Part shown: positions 26,873 to 34,903 of the stretch, in pieces
How positions within the stretch are numbered: position 1 is the first letter of the stretch
How the letters are laid out: the number at the start of each line of letters is the position of its first letter
NCBI RefSeq assembly: GCF_013407855.1
Contig: NZ_JACBZH010000001.1
Coordinates: 620,001 to 684,000, forward strand
Origin: Actinopolymorpha rutila
GTDB taxonomy: Bacteria; Actinomycetota; Actinomycetes; Propionibacteriales; Actinopolymorphaceae
Length of the DNA: 64,000 bases
Direction: 5' to 3'
Notes under the pieces: generated by a model
What the model saw: the letters and a program-made list of their open reading frames with translations, nothing else
Database searches by the model: none
Told to the model about the DNA's origin: nothing
Program-made: the position numbers and the translations under genes

Positions 26873-27808
26873 ATGCTCGAACTCCCCGAGGTCGCGACGC
26901 TGCACCTGCTGGTCACGGTGGCGGAGACCGGCAGCCTGCGGCAGGCCGCAGGGTTGCACGGCATCAGCCAGCCGGCGGTGAGCCAGCGCCTGCGCGGACT
27001 CGAACGACGGCTGGGACTGACGTTGCTGGAACGCTCCACGGTCGGTTCGACACTCACCCCGGCCGGCGCTGCCGTCGTCGACTGGGCCCGGCCGGTCCTG
27101 GAGGCGTCCCGCGAACTCGCTCTCGGCGTGGCAGCTCTGCGTGCGGAGCAGGCCGGTCAGCTGCGGCTGGCCGCGTCGATGACCGTCGCGGAGTACCTCG
27201 TACCCGGCTGGCTGGCCCGGTTGCACGCCGCCGAGCCCGACCTTGACGTCGCGCTGCGGGTCGGCAACTCCGAGCAGGTCGCGGCGATGGTCCGCGACCG
27301 GCGCGCGGACCTCGGCTTCGTCGAGGGAACGTCGGTGCCGACCGGCCTGCGGTCGCGCACGGTCGGCGCGGACGAACTACTGGTCGTGGTGGCGCCCGGC
27401 CATCGGTGGTCCCGGCGCCACGCCGGCGTGCGCCCGGACGAGTTGGCTGCGGCCCGGTTGGTGCTGCGGGAGGAAGGGTCGGGTACGCGGGACGTGTTCG
27501 TCCGCCGGCTCGCCGCCGCCGGGCACCGCGTTCACGCCGGTCTCGAGCTCGGCTCCACCACGGCGATCAAGGCGGCGGTGATGGCCGGGGAGGGACCGGG
27601 TGTGCTCAGCGCGCTCGCGGTCGGCGCGGAACTCGCGGACGGGCGGCTGGTCGCGGTGGCCGTACGCGACCTGCGGTTCGAGCGCCGGTTCCGCGCGGTG
27701 TGGCTGCCCGGCCGCGACCCGAGCGGCCCGGCCGCGCGGCTGATGGCCACCGCGACGAGTTCGCCGGGCCGGCGGCCCCGGAGGGCGCCGGCCCGGCGAG
27801 GGTCGTAG
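26873..27808 (+). CDS. LysR-family transcriptional regulator
   Basis: A 311-residue regulator. The N-terminal helix-turn-helix (LRQAAGLHGISQPAVSQRLRGLERRLG) is followed by a substrate-binding domain from about residue 95 (GQLRLAASMTVAEYLVPGWLARL, then LGFVEG and LVLREEGSGTRDVF). This matches the YeiE/CysL-like group that controls YeiH transporters. It starts at ATG 26873 and faces the transporter across a LysR box. It probably senses a sulfur metabolite and switches the transporter on. It is not a CbbR: the rubisco operon is 19 kb away and the pairing with the transporter is clear. Confidence 0.88.
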   Translation: MLELPEVATLHLLVTVAETGSLRQAAGLHGISQPAVSQRLRGLERRLGLTLLERSTVGSTLTPAGAAVVDWARPVLEASRELALGVAALRAEQAGQLRLAASMTVAEYLVPGWLARLHAAEPDLDVALRVGNSEQVAAMVRDRRADLGFVEGTSVPTGLRSRTVGADELLVVVAPGHRWSRRHAGVRPDELAAARLVLREEGSGTRDVFVRRLAAAGHRVHAGLELGSTTAIKAAVMAGEGPGVLSALAVGAELADGRLVAVAVRDLRFERRFRAVWLPGRDPSGPAARLMATATSSPGRRPRRAPARRGS

Positions 27809-27831
27809 CGATCAGAGCGGCTCAGGCGCAC

Positions 27832-28809
27832 TCAGAGCACGTCGTGGCCGGGGTGCGGCTGGGCGGGAATGGTGCCCAGCCGGCCGGCCTGGAAGTCCTC
27901 GAAGGCCTGCAGGAGCTCCTGGCGGGTGTTCATGACGAACGGGCCGTACGCCGCGACCGGCTCCCGGATCGGCTGCCCGCCGAGGACCAGCACGTCGAGC
28001 GCCGGGCTGCGGCTCTCCTGGTTCTGGTCGGCGTCCAGCGTCACCACGTCACCGGGGCCGAACACCGCGAGCTGGCCGCTGCGGATCGGCCGCCGGTTCG
28101 CGCCCACGGTGCCGGTGCCGCTCAGGACGTACACCAGCGCGTTGAAGTCGGCCCGCCATGGCAGCCGGACCTGCGCACCGGGGGAGACGGTCGCGTGCAG
28201 CAGGGCGATCGGGGTGTGGGTGACGCCGGGCCCGCGGTGGCCGCCCACCTCACCGGCGATGACGCGCAGCAGCGCGCCGCCGTCGTGGGAGCTGACCAGG
28301 CCCACGTCGCCGCGGTGGATGTCCTGGTAGCGCGGCGCGGTCATCTTCAGGCGCCCCGGCAGGTTGACCCACAGCTGGAAGCCGTGGAACAGGCCGCCGC
28401 TCATCACGACCTCCTCCGGCGGGGCCTCGATGTGCAGCAGACCACCACCGGCGGTCATCCACTGGGTGTCGCCGTCGCTGATCAGCCCGCCGCCGCCGTT
28501 GGAGTCCTGGTGGCGGAGCGTGCCGTCGATCATGTACGTCACGGTCTCGAAGCCGCGGTGTGGGTGCCAGGGCGTCCCCTTGGGCTCGCCCGGCGCGTAC
28601 TCCACCTCGCCCATCTGGTCCATGTGGATGAACGGGTCGAGCTGACTCAGGTCGACGCCGGCGAACGCCCGGCGGACCGGGAAGCCCTCGCCCTCGAACC
28701 CGGACGGTGCGGTCGTCACCGACGAGACCTTCCGCTCGGTGGCGGTCGCCGGGTCGACCTTGGGCAGGCGAGGCAGCACGAGGATGTTGTCGACGCTGAC
28801 CGCGGGCAT
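27832..28809 (-). CDS. Pirin-family bicupin protein
   Basis: A 325-residue bicupin. The N-terminal cupin has the metal ligands in PWHPHRGFETVTYM (two His), a later His in GGGLLHIEAPPE, and a Glu two residues after it. The C-terminal cupin (VSPGAQVRLPWRADFNALVYVLSGTG) lacks ligands. Some pirins act as quercetinases, others as redox-sensing partners of regulators. AAGGAGTGACC precedes the ATG. A TTGA-type palindrome 70 bases upstream suggests control by a MarR-like regulator not encoded here. It converges on the LysR gene with a 23-base gap. Confidence 0.9.
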   Translation of the reverse strand: MPAVSVDNILVLPRLPKVDPATATERKVSSVTTAPSGFEGEGFPVRRAFAGVDLSQLDPFIHMDQMGEVEYAPGEPKGTPWHPHRGFETVTYMIDGTLRHQDSNGGGGLISDGDTQWMTAGGGLLHIEAPPEEVVMSGGLFHGFQLWVNLPGRLKMTAPRYQDIHRGDVGLVSSHDGGALLRVIAGEVGGHRGPGVTHTPIALLHATVSPGAQVRLPWRADFNALVYVLSGTGTVGANRRPIRSGQLAVFGPGDVVTLDADQNQESRSPALDVLVLGGQPIREPVAAYGPFVMNTRQELLQAFEDFQAGRLGTIPAQPHPGHDVL

Positions 28810-28877
28810 GGTCACTCCTTGGGTCGGTGGGGGCCTGCCGCCCGGCTGGCGGCCGGTCCTGCCACACGGAACGATAG

Positions 28878-28891
28878 TTGAAGCGTCAACA
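28878..28891. promoter_or_regulatory. MarR-like operator before pirin
   Basis: GTTGA-AGCG-TCAAC, within ATAGTTGAAGCGTCAACAT, is a perfect inverted repeat of the TTGA-N4-TCAA type recognised by many MarR regulators. It lies about 70 bases upstream of pirin in the region divergent from the alcohol dehydrogenase gene. Confidence 0.55.
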
Positions 28892-29058
28892 TTCCCGCCA
28901 TCCCCGTCCCTGCCCCCGTCCCCGGTTGTCGTGCCGCCGCCGGACACCGGCTTGGTCGGAAATGGGCCGGTGTGGTGCACTCCAACCGCGGACGTGGGTG
29001 CACGTGGAGGCAGCGTGGAGACTGCGTGGAGACCCAGAACGACGGCGGAGGAGATCGC

Positions 29059-30084
29059 ATGCGCGCGGCCCTGTACACCGGTGACCCGACCCTGATCGTC
29101 GAGGACCGCGAACGGGTCCCGCCCGGGCCGGGCGAGGTCGAGATCGAGGTGGCGTACGCCGGTATCTGCGGCACCGACCTGCACATCCGGCACGGCGCGA
29201 TGGACCACCGCGTGCCGGCCAAGGCGGTGCTCGGCCACGAGTCGTCGGGCCGGATCGCCGCCGTGGGCGAGGGGGCCACCAACTGGCGGGCCGGCGACCC
29301 GGTGACCGTGATGCCGCTGCGCTGGTGCGGCACCTGCGGCGCGTGCCGGGCCGGCCACACCCACGTGTGCCAGACGCTGAAGGTCATCGGCGTCGACATC
29401 CCGGGTGCCATGCAGGGGAGCTGGACGGTGCCGGCGGACGTCGTGGTCGGGCTGCCCGCCGACCTGCCGCTGGACGTGGCCGCGCTGGTGGAGCCGACCG
29501 CGGTCGCGGTGCACGACGTACGCCGGTCCGGCCTCGCCGCCGGTGAGAAGGCGGTCGTCGTGGGCGGCGGGCCGATCGGGGTGCTGATCGCCCGGGTGGC
29601 GCAGGCACAGGGGAGCGAGGTCGTCCTCCTCGAACTCGACCCGCACCGCCAGGCGACCGCCGAGGGCCTCGGCCTCACCGTCGTCGACCCGAGCCGCACC
29701 GACGTCGGTGCGTACGTCGCGGACTGGACCGCGGGCGCGGGCGTTCCCGTCTCGTTCGAGGTGTCCGGAGCGCCGGCCGGCGTGCGGACCGCCACCGACG
29801 TGCTCGGCGTACGCGGCGTGATGGTCGTCGTGGCCATCCACTCCGAACCACGACTGGTCGACCTCAACCAGGTCTTCCTGCGGGAGCTTTCCGTCCTCGG
29901 CACCCGCGTCTACACCCGGGACGACTTCGAGTACGCCGTCCGGCTGGTGGCCGACCGCCAGGTGCCGGCCGAGGAGCTGATCTCGCGGGTGGTCCCGCTG
30001 TCCGGCGCGAGTGCTGCGTTCGACGCGCTGGAGTCCGGCGGCGGTGTGATGAAGGTGCTGATCGACTGCCAGGACGCCTCGTGA
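29059..30084 (+). CDS. Zinc-dependent medium-chain dehydrogenase (sorbitol/threonine dehydrogenase-like)
   Basis: A 341-residue MDR enzyme. Catalytic zinc ligands are Cys in AGICGTDLH and His-Glu in LGHESSGRI. Structural-zinc Cys are in RWCGTCGACRAGHTHVCQ. The NAD(P) fold is VVVGGGPIGVLIARVA. It oxidises a secondary alcohol or polyol. It starts at ATG 29059 after GGAGGAG, and its stop overlaps the GTG of the following SDR gene (GTGA), so the two enzymes are made together and may act in sequence on a sugar acid or polyol, as with idonate or galactonate catabolism. The exact substrate is not determined. Confidence 0.9.
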   Translation: MRAALYTGDPTLIVEDRERVPPGPGEVEIEVAYAGICGTDLHIRHGAMDHRVPAKAVLGHESSGRIAAVGEGATNWRAGDPVTVMPLRWCGTCGACRAGHTHVCQTLKVIGVDIPGAMQGSWTVPADVVVGLPADLPLDVAALVEPTAVAVHDVRRSGLAAGEKAVVVGGGPIGVLIARVAQAQGSEVVLLELDPHRQATAEGLGLTVVDPSRTDVGAYVADWTAGAGVPVSFEVSGAPAGVRTATDVLGVRGVMVVVAIHSEPRLVDLNQVFLRELSVLGTRVYTRDDFEYAVRLVADRQVPAEELISRVVPLSGASAAFDALESGGGVMKVLIDCQDAS

Positions 30085-30908
30085 GCAGCCCGGCAACCGG
30101 CCCGGCCTCGGGCTCGTCCGGCGCGGCCGCCGACCCGTCCGGCGCGGGCGGGATCTTCGACCTGACCGGGCAGCTGGCGCTGGTCACCGGCGCCAACCGC
30201 GGGCTCGGGCTGGCGATGGCGCGGGCGCTGGCCGCCGCCGGCGCGGACGTGATCGGGGTGAGCTCCCGGCTCCAGGCCAGGGGCAGCGAGGTGAAGCAGG
30301 CGGTGACCTCGCTCGGCCGCTCCTTCGAGGGGCACCGGGTCGACTTCGCCGACCGGGCGGCGGTCACGGAGTTCGCACGGAGCCTCGCCGACCGGGACCG
30401 GCCGGTGGACATCCTGGTCAACAACGCCGGGACCATTCGCCGGTCGCCCGCCGTGGACTACGCCGACGCCGACTGGGACGAGGTGCTCGCGGTCGACCTG
30501 ACCGCGCAGTTCGCGCTCACCCGTGAGCTCGGCCGGCCGATGGTGCGCCGCCGCGCCGGCAAGGTGATCTTCACCGGGTCGGTGCTGAGCTTCCAGGGCG
30601 GGATCAATGTCGCCGCGTACACCGCGGCCAAGAGCGGGCTGGCCGGGCTGACCCGGGCGCTGGCCAACGAGTGGGCTCCGTACGGCGTGAACGTCAACGC
30701 GATCGCGCCCGGCTACTTCGCCACCGACAACACCGAGGCGCTGCGCAGCGACCCCGATCGCAGCCGGGCCATCCTGGAGCGGATCCCGGCCGGTCGCTGG
30801 GGCCGCCCGGACGACCTCGCGGGCGTGGTCGTCTTCCTGGCCTCGGCCGCCTCGGACTACGTGTCGGGTGCGGTCGTGCCGGTGGACGGCGGCTGGCTCG
30901 CACGCTGA
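30081..30908 (+). CDS. SDR-family oxidoreductase (gluconate/KduD-like)
   Basis: A 275-residue classical short-chain dehydrogenase. The cofactor motif is VTGANRGLGLAMA, the structural motif is NNAGTIRR, and the catalytic Ser and Tyr-Lys lie in FTGSVLSF and YTAAKSG. The active-site neighbourhood (INVAAYTAAKSGLAGLTRALANEWAPYGVNVNAIAPGY) is like gluconate 5-dehydrogenase or 2-deoxygluconate 3-dehydrogenase. The first 25 residues are a Ser/Gly/Ala-rich tail. It is coupled by a 4-bp overlap to the zinc dehydrogenase, suggesting a two-step sugar-acid or polyol conversion. Confidence 0.88.
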   Translation: MSSPATGPASGSSGAAADPSGAGGIFDLTGQLALVTGANRGLGLAMARALAAAGADVIGVSSRLQARGSEVKQAVTSLGRSFEGHRVDFADRAAVTEFARSLADRDRPVDILVNNAGTIRRSPAVDYADADWDEVLAVDLTAQFALTRELGRPMVRRRAGKVIFTGSVLSFQGGINVAAYTAAKSGLAGLTRALANEWAPYGVNVNAIAPGYFATDNTEALRSDPDRSRAILERIPAGRWGRPDDLAGVVVFLASAASDYVSGAVVPVDGGWLAR

Positions 30909-30956
30909 CCTCGCGACATCCGGGGCGGTACCAGCAGCTATCGGATGAACGCGATG

Positions 30957-31000
30957 ATTCAGTGCTTGCTTAATTCAGTGAGTGCTGTACCTTGACTGGG
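30957..31000 (+). promoter_or_regulatory. Metal-responsive promoter/operator, leaderless start
   Basis: TTGCTT (30966-30971), a 16-base spacer and TACCTT (30988-30993) make a promoter whose expected start site falls at the GTG codon at 31000, so the mRNA would have no leader. Two copies of ATTCAGTG (30957-30964 and 30973-30980), 16 bases apart, overlap the -35 region as an ArsR-type operator would. Confidence 0.6.
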
Positions 31001-31566
31001 TGCTCACCCCACCACCGGAACCCCCTCGCCCGCAGGCCCCGATCGGCCCGGCGGACGTGGAGGCGATGTCCCGGCTCGGCCGGGCGATCGCCGATCCCAC
31101 CCGCTGCCGCATCCTGCTCGCCCTGGCCGCCGGGCCCGCCTACCCCGCCCAACTGGCCGACGTGCTCGAGCTGACCCGGCCGAACGTCTCCAACCACCTG
31201 ACCTTCCTGCGCGGCTCCGGCCTGGTGGCAGCCACACCGGAGGGCCGGCAGGTGCGCTACGACCTGGCCAGCCCGCACCTCGCGCACGCGTTGTGGGAGT
31301 TCCTCGCCGTCGTCGCCGAGGACGCCGACCAGGCCGCCTGCGCGGAGACCGGCGTACGCGACCGGACTGACGTACGCGACCACACCGGCGAGCAGGCGCC
31401 CGCGTTCGCTCGCTCGGCCCGTCCGCACGAGAGCCTTCCCGCCAGCGGACACGAGCCGGCCCGCACGCAGGAGTCCGGACAGGTGCGCGCGCACCGCCGC
31501 CCGGCCCGCCCGGACCGCCCGGACCGCCTCGGCCGTCGGGGCCAGCACGCGGAGGGAGGCGGCTGA
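31000..31566 (+). CDS. ArsR/SmtB-family metal-responsive repressor
   Basis: A 188-residue regulator. Residues 15-105 form the winged helix (AIADPTRCRILLALAAG, then LTRPNVSNHLTFLRGSGLV and an EGRQVRYDL wing). The recognition helix resembles CmtR-type cadmium/lead sensors. The C-terminal 75 residues are an unusual Arg/His/Asp-rich tail with a Cys and several His that might bind metal or be disordered. The start is GTG 31000, likely leaderless. Its stop overlaps the ATG of the CDF transporter, so repressor and pump form one self-regulated operon. Confidence 0.88.
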   Translation: MLTPPPEPPRPQAPIGPADVEAMSRLGRAIADPTRCRILLALAAGPAYPAQLADVLELTRPNVSNHLTFLRGSGLVAATPEGRQVRYDLASPHLAHALWEFLAVVAEDADQAACAETGVRDRTDVRDHTGEQAPAFARSARPHESLPASGHEPARTQESGQVRAHRRPARPDRPDRLGRRGQHAEGGG

Positions 31567-32507
31567 TGGCCGCCGGACACGGGCATGGCCACGGGCACGG
31601 CCACGCGGCGGCGCAGGGAACCGCGACGGGCGGGCACCGGCGCCGGCTGATGCTCGTCCTGCTGTTCACCGCGTCGGTGCTGGTGGTGCAGGTCGTCGGC
31701 GCGATCGCGTCCGGCTCGCTGGCGCTGCTCGCCGATGCGGGCCACATGGCTGCCGACTCCGCCGGAATCGTGCTCTCCCTGGTGGCGGTGACGCTGGCCC
31801 AGCGCGCACCGACCAGCCGGCGTACGTTCGGCTGGCAGCGGGCGGAGATCCTGGCCGCCGCGGCCAACGCGGTGGTCCTGTTCGCCCTCGCTCTCTACAT
31901 TCTGGTCGAGGCGGTACGCCGGTTCTCCGAGCCGCCGGAGGTCGCTTCGGGGCTGATGCTGGTGGTCGCGCTGGTCGGCCTGGCCGCCAACACCGCGTCC
32001 CTGCTGCTCCTCCACCGGGCCCAGTCGGACTCCCTCAACCTTCGCGGCGCCTACCTCGAGGTCCTCGGCGACCTGCTCGGGTCGGTCGCGGTGGTGGTGG
32101 CGGCGCTGGTCATCACGCTGACCGGCTGGCAGCGCGCGGACGCGGTCGCGTCCGGGCTGGTGGCCCTGATGATCCTGCCCCGGGCGTGGGGGTTGCTACG
32201 GGAGGCGATCGACGTACTCCTGGAGGCCGTGCCCAGGGGTGTGGACATCGGGGCCGTACGCCACCACATCACGCACGTGCCCGGCGTGGTCGACGTACAC
32301 GACCTGCATGCCTGGACGATCACCTCCGGCCTGCCCGTCCTGTCCGCGCACGTCGTCGTGGACGAGGTGACGATGGCCGGCGGCCACACCGGACGGGTGC
32401 TGGACGAGCTGTGCACCTGCCTGGCCGGGCACTTCGACGTGGAGCACTCGACGTTCCAGATCGAGTCGGCCACCCACCGCGAGCACGAGAGCCCGGTACA
32501 CGACTGA
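31566..32507 (+). CDS. CDF-family divalent-metal efflux transporter (CzcD/ZitB-like)
   Basis: A 313-residue cation diffusion facilitator. A His-rich start (HGHGHGHGH) leads to six membrane spans and a cytoplasmic domain. Span 2 has LADAGHMAADSAG with the H-x3-D metal site. Span 5 has YLEVLGDLLGS, where Glu stands at the position that is His in E. coli ZitB. The C-terminal domain contains HDLHAWTITSG, typical of zinc exporters. It exports Zn or Cd in exchange for protons. Translational overlap with the ArsR repressor shows metal-regulated expression. Confidence 0.92.
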   Translation: MAAGHGHGHGHGHAAAQGTATGGHRRRLMLVLLFTASVLVVQVVGAIASGSLALLADAGHMAADSAGIVLSLVAVTLAQRAPTSRRTFGWQRAEILAAAANAVVLFALALYILVEAVRRFSEPPEVASGLMLVVALVGLAANTASLLLLHRAQSDSLNLRGAYLEVLGDLLGSVAVVVAALVITLTGWQRADAVASGLVALMILPRAWGLLREAIDVLLEAVPRGVDIGAVRHHITHVPGVVDVHDLHAWTITSGLPVLSAHVVVDEVTMAGGHTGRVLDELCTCLAGHFDVEHSTFQIESATHREHESPVHD

Positions 32508-33613
32508 GCCACGTCCGGCCCGCTGAGCCTTCGCGCGAGCGTGCGCTGGAGACCGGTGGTGGGGAAGTGAGAAGGCTCGCGGGAGTCCTGGCCACCCGGA
32601 CTTTTCGCACTTCGCCACGTCGCACCTTCGACTCGGCGGCCGCCGACCGCGCGATTCTTCCGCGGTGGAATCCACGCCGGGGCTACCGCGCGCCGGGCCG
32701 TGGAGGCCGGTGCCGTGCCGTCGCTTTTATGAGGGATCCCTCGTCAGGTTGGGTGGCAAATTTGCGGAAACCGGTGCTGACCGGCATTGGAGCAGGTGAC
32801 CATGGGGTACAGCACGAGATCGGAAGGCGGCGCCAATGCCGGAACCACACGGGTTCGAGTTCGCCGCGGCGCAGGGGTCTCCCGGGCCCTCGCGCACCGC
32901 GCCGGACCCGGACGTCGGGCGGGACCAGGTCCGCGATCCGCTGGTCTTCTGCGTGAGTGGCGGGACCGGCGGTTTCGGCGGGGCCTACTGGCTCGACGAC
33001 CGGATGGACGAGCCCGGACAGGAGCACGGCCCGGACGAGGTGACGCGGTAGCCACGCCGATACGATCATCGGCTGGTACGCCGAAGGCGCGGCGAGCGCC
33101 GTAGGCCCGCCGACCGCGGAGTCGCCCGACGACGAAGTTCGCAGCAGTTCGCAGCAGTTCGCAGCAGCGCAGCACCCGGCAGCATCGCAACACCGGAAGT
33201 TTCCGCGCACCGCCGCAGCCCGAACCACCGAACGACCGAACCGCGACACCGACCGCACGACCACACTGTCCGACCGAGCTGGGACCGCCACGAGGCCCCA
33301 GCCCCGGCGCCCTCGTCGAGCCCGTGCTCGGAGGGTCCAGATCGCACGCCTCCGCGATCTGGGCCGTCCCGGCGCGGGTTCGTCCGTTTCGGGCACATTG
33401 CAGACAACGAGACGGTGCACGAACGATTTAACTCTTGACGCCATTCCCCCCAACTGGGACTGTTTTCCAACGTGGGAGATCACTCATGCCGCCCGGTCCG
33501 TTGGCGTCGTTGGTGCCCTCGTCCCGCGTCGGTCGAGGTGACCGGGAGTCCGCTCGTGTGTCGTCAGCTGCGACCGCTCCGGCTGGCGTTTCTTCCTCGG
33601 AGGTGTGGTTCGC
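32508..33613. other. Gene-poor 1.1-kb stretch
   Basis: No recognisable gene family lies here. It holds one small possible gene at 32836-33051, a run of the 10-base unit GCAGCAGTTC (two and a half copies, 33141-33167), an inverted repeat CCAGATCGC/GCGATCTGG (33337-33345, 33354-33362), a TTGACG that could be a -35 (33435-33440), and a 43-codon open frame ending exactly at the sugar-binding-protein start. Composition is less GC-skewed by codon position than flanking genes, fitting non-coding or decayed DNA. Confidence 0.6.
32836..33051 (+). CDS. Possible small unknown protein
   Basis: A 71-codon frame (ATG 32836, GGAAGG eight bases before it). The product would be soluble and acidic, with a central LVFCVSGGTGGFGGAYWLDDRMDEPG. 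No family is recognised. It lies in a gene-poor region and could be chance or a remnant. Confidence 0.25.
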   Translation: MPEPHGFEFAAAQGSPGPSRTAPDPDVGRDQVRDPLVFCVSGGTGGFGGAYWLDDRMDEPGQEHGPDEVTR

Positions 33614-33617
33614 ATGA
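33486..33617 (+). CDS. Possible short upstream reading frame of the sugar operon
   Basis: ATG 33486, with GGGAG before it, opens a 43-codon frame whose TGA overlaps the ATG of the binding protein as ATGA. It could translationally couple or attenuate the operon. The peptide (MPPGPLASLVPSSR...) has no known motif, so it may be chance. Confidence 0.25.
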   Translation: MPPGPLASLVPSSRVGRGDRESARVSSAATAPAGVSSSEVWFA

Positions 33618-34897
33618 CCCCGACACAGCCGGCCGGCGCTTGGAGCCGACGTACTTTCCTGCGCCGCACAGGTGGGCTGGCAGCCCTCGGTGCGTTCGCC
33701 GCGGCCTGCGGCGGCAACAGCGGACGCCCGGCGAGCGGGGGCGGCGGTGGTGGTGGCAACACCGTGTTGTCACAGTGGTACCACCAGTACGGCGAAACCG
33801 GCACGAAGGAAGCCGCGCTGAAGTACGCCAAGGCGTACGACAAGGCCGCTGTCAACGTGCAGTGGACACCTGGTGACTACGCGTCGAAGCTCGCGTCCGG
33901 ACTGCTGTCCGACAAGGGCCCGGACGTTTTCGAGAGCCAGCTCAACATCGCCATGGTGCAGAGCAAGCAGGTCGTAGCCCTCGACGACATCATCAGCGAC
34001 GTCAAGGACGACTTCAACGCCAACGACATCACCACCAACACCGTCGACGGCAAGCTCTACGGCATCCGGATGATCGACGACCCGCAGCTCATCTACTACC
34101 GCAAGAGCCTGCTGGACAAGGCCGGACTCAAGCCGCCGACGACGATCGACGAGCTCATCGCCGCGGCGAAGGCCCTCACCAACAAGAACATGAAGGGCCT
34201 GTTCGCCGGAAACGACGGCGGTCTCGCCCTCGGCCGGCCCGCGTTGTACTCCGCCGGCGGGACCTGCCTCACCCAGGACCACAAGCCGAACTTCGCCGGT
34301 GAGCGCGCGCTCAAGGCGTACTCCAAACTGCACGAGCTGTACGCCAGCAAGGCCATGTTGCTCGGTGCCCCCACCGACTGGACCGACCCGGGTGCGTTCA
34401 TCAACGAACTCGCGGCCATGCAGTGGATCGGCCTGTGGGCGATGCCGGCGATCCTGAAGAAGTTCGGCGACGACGTCGGCGTGATGCCGTACCCGAAGCT
34501 GGACGCTCAGGGCAAGGACGTGGTCTACTCCGGCGGCTGGACGCAGTTCGTCTCCGCCAAGAGCAAGAACGTCGAGGCCGCCAAGAAGTTCGTCCGCTGG
34601 CTGTGGATCGACAAGACGGACTTCCAGGAGGACTGGAGCCTGAGCTACGGCTTCCACATCCCGCCGCGCAAGAGCCTCGCGGCGAGGGCGAAGAAGCTGC
34701 AGACCGGCCCGGCTGCCGAGGCCGTGAAGCTCGCCTCCGACAACGGCTTCACCGACGATCCCGCCTGGACTCCCAAGATGGCCTCGGCGTTCGGCGACAT
34801 GCTGACCAACGTCATCAAGAAGGGCGCCGACCCCGCCGGTGAGGCGGCGAAGGCGGAGAAGACCACCAATGCAGAGCTCGACCGGCTGTTCGGCTGA
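33614..34897 (+). CDS. Sugar ABC transporter substrate-binding lipoprotein (family 1)
   Basis: A 427-residue extracellular binding protein. A twin-arginine signal (SRRTFLRRTGGLAALGAF) ends at the lipobox AAAC, followed by a Gly-rich linker. The mature part has family-1 features: PDVFESQLNIA, VDGKLYGIRMIDDPQLIYYRKSLLDKAGLKPPTTIDEL, and repeated aromatic residues for sugar stacking. ATG 33614 follows GGAGGTG at 33599-33605. Two permease genes follow directly, forming an importer. The ligand is probably an oligosaccharide or polyol; sequence does not say which. Confidence 0.92.
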   Translation: MTPTQPAGAWSRRTFLRRTGGLAALGAFAAACGGNSGRPASGGGGGGGNTVLSQWYHQYGETGTKEAALKYAKAYDKAAVNVQWTPGDYASKLASGLLSDKGPDVFESQLNIAMVQSKQVVALDDIISDVKDDFNANDITTNTVDGKLYGIRMIDDPQLIYYRKSLLDKAGLKPPTTIDELIAAAKALTNKNMKGLFAGNDGGLALGRPALYSAGGTCLTQDHKPNFAGERALKAYSKLHELYASKAMLLGAPTDWTDPGAFINELAAMQWIGLWAMPAILKKFGDDVGVMPYPKLDAQGKDVVYSGGWTQFVSAKSKNVEAAKKFVRWLWIDKTDFQEDWSLSYGFHIPPRKSLAARAKKLQTGPAAEAVKLASDNGFTDDPAWTPKMASAFGDMLTNVIKKGADPAGEAAKAEKTTNAELDRLFG

Positions 34898-34903
34898 GCG
34901 GCG

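Noticed and set aside
26873..27808. LysR regulator as the missing CbbR
   Set aside because: It is 19 kb from cbbL and is paired with a YeiH transporter through its own LysR box.
33141..33167. Short GCAGCAGTTC repeats as a CRISPR-like array
   Set aside because: Only about two and a half contiguous copies with no spacers, and no cas genes.
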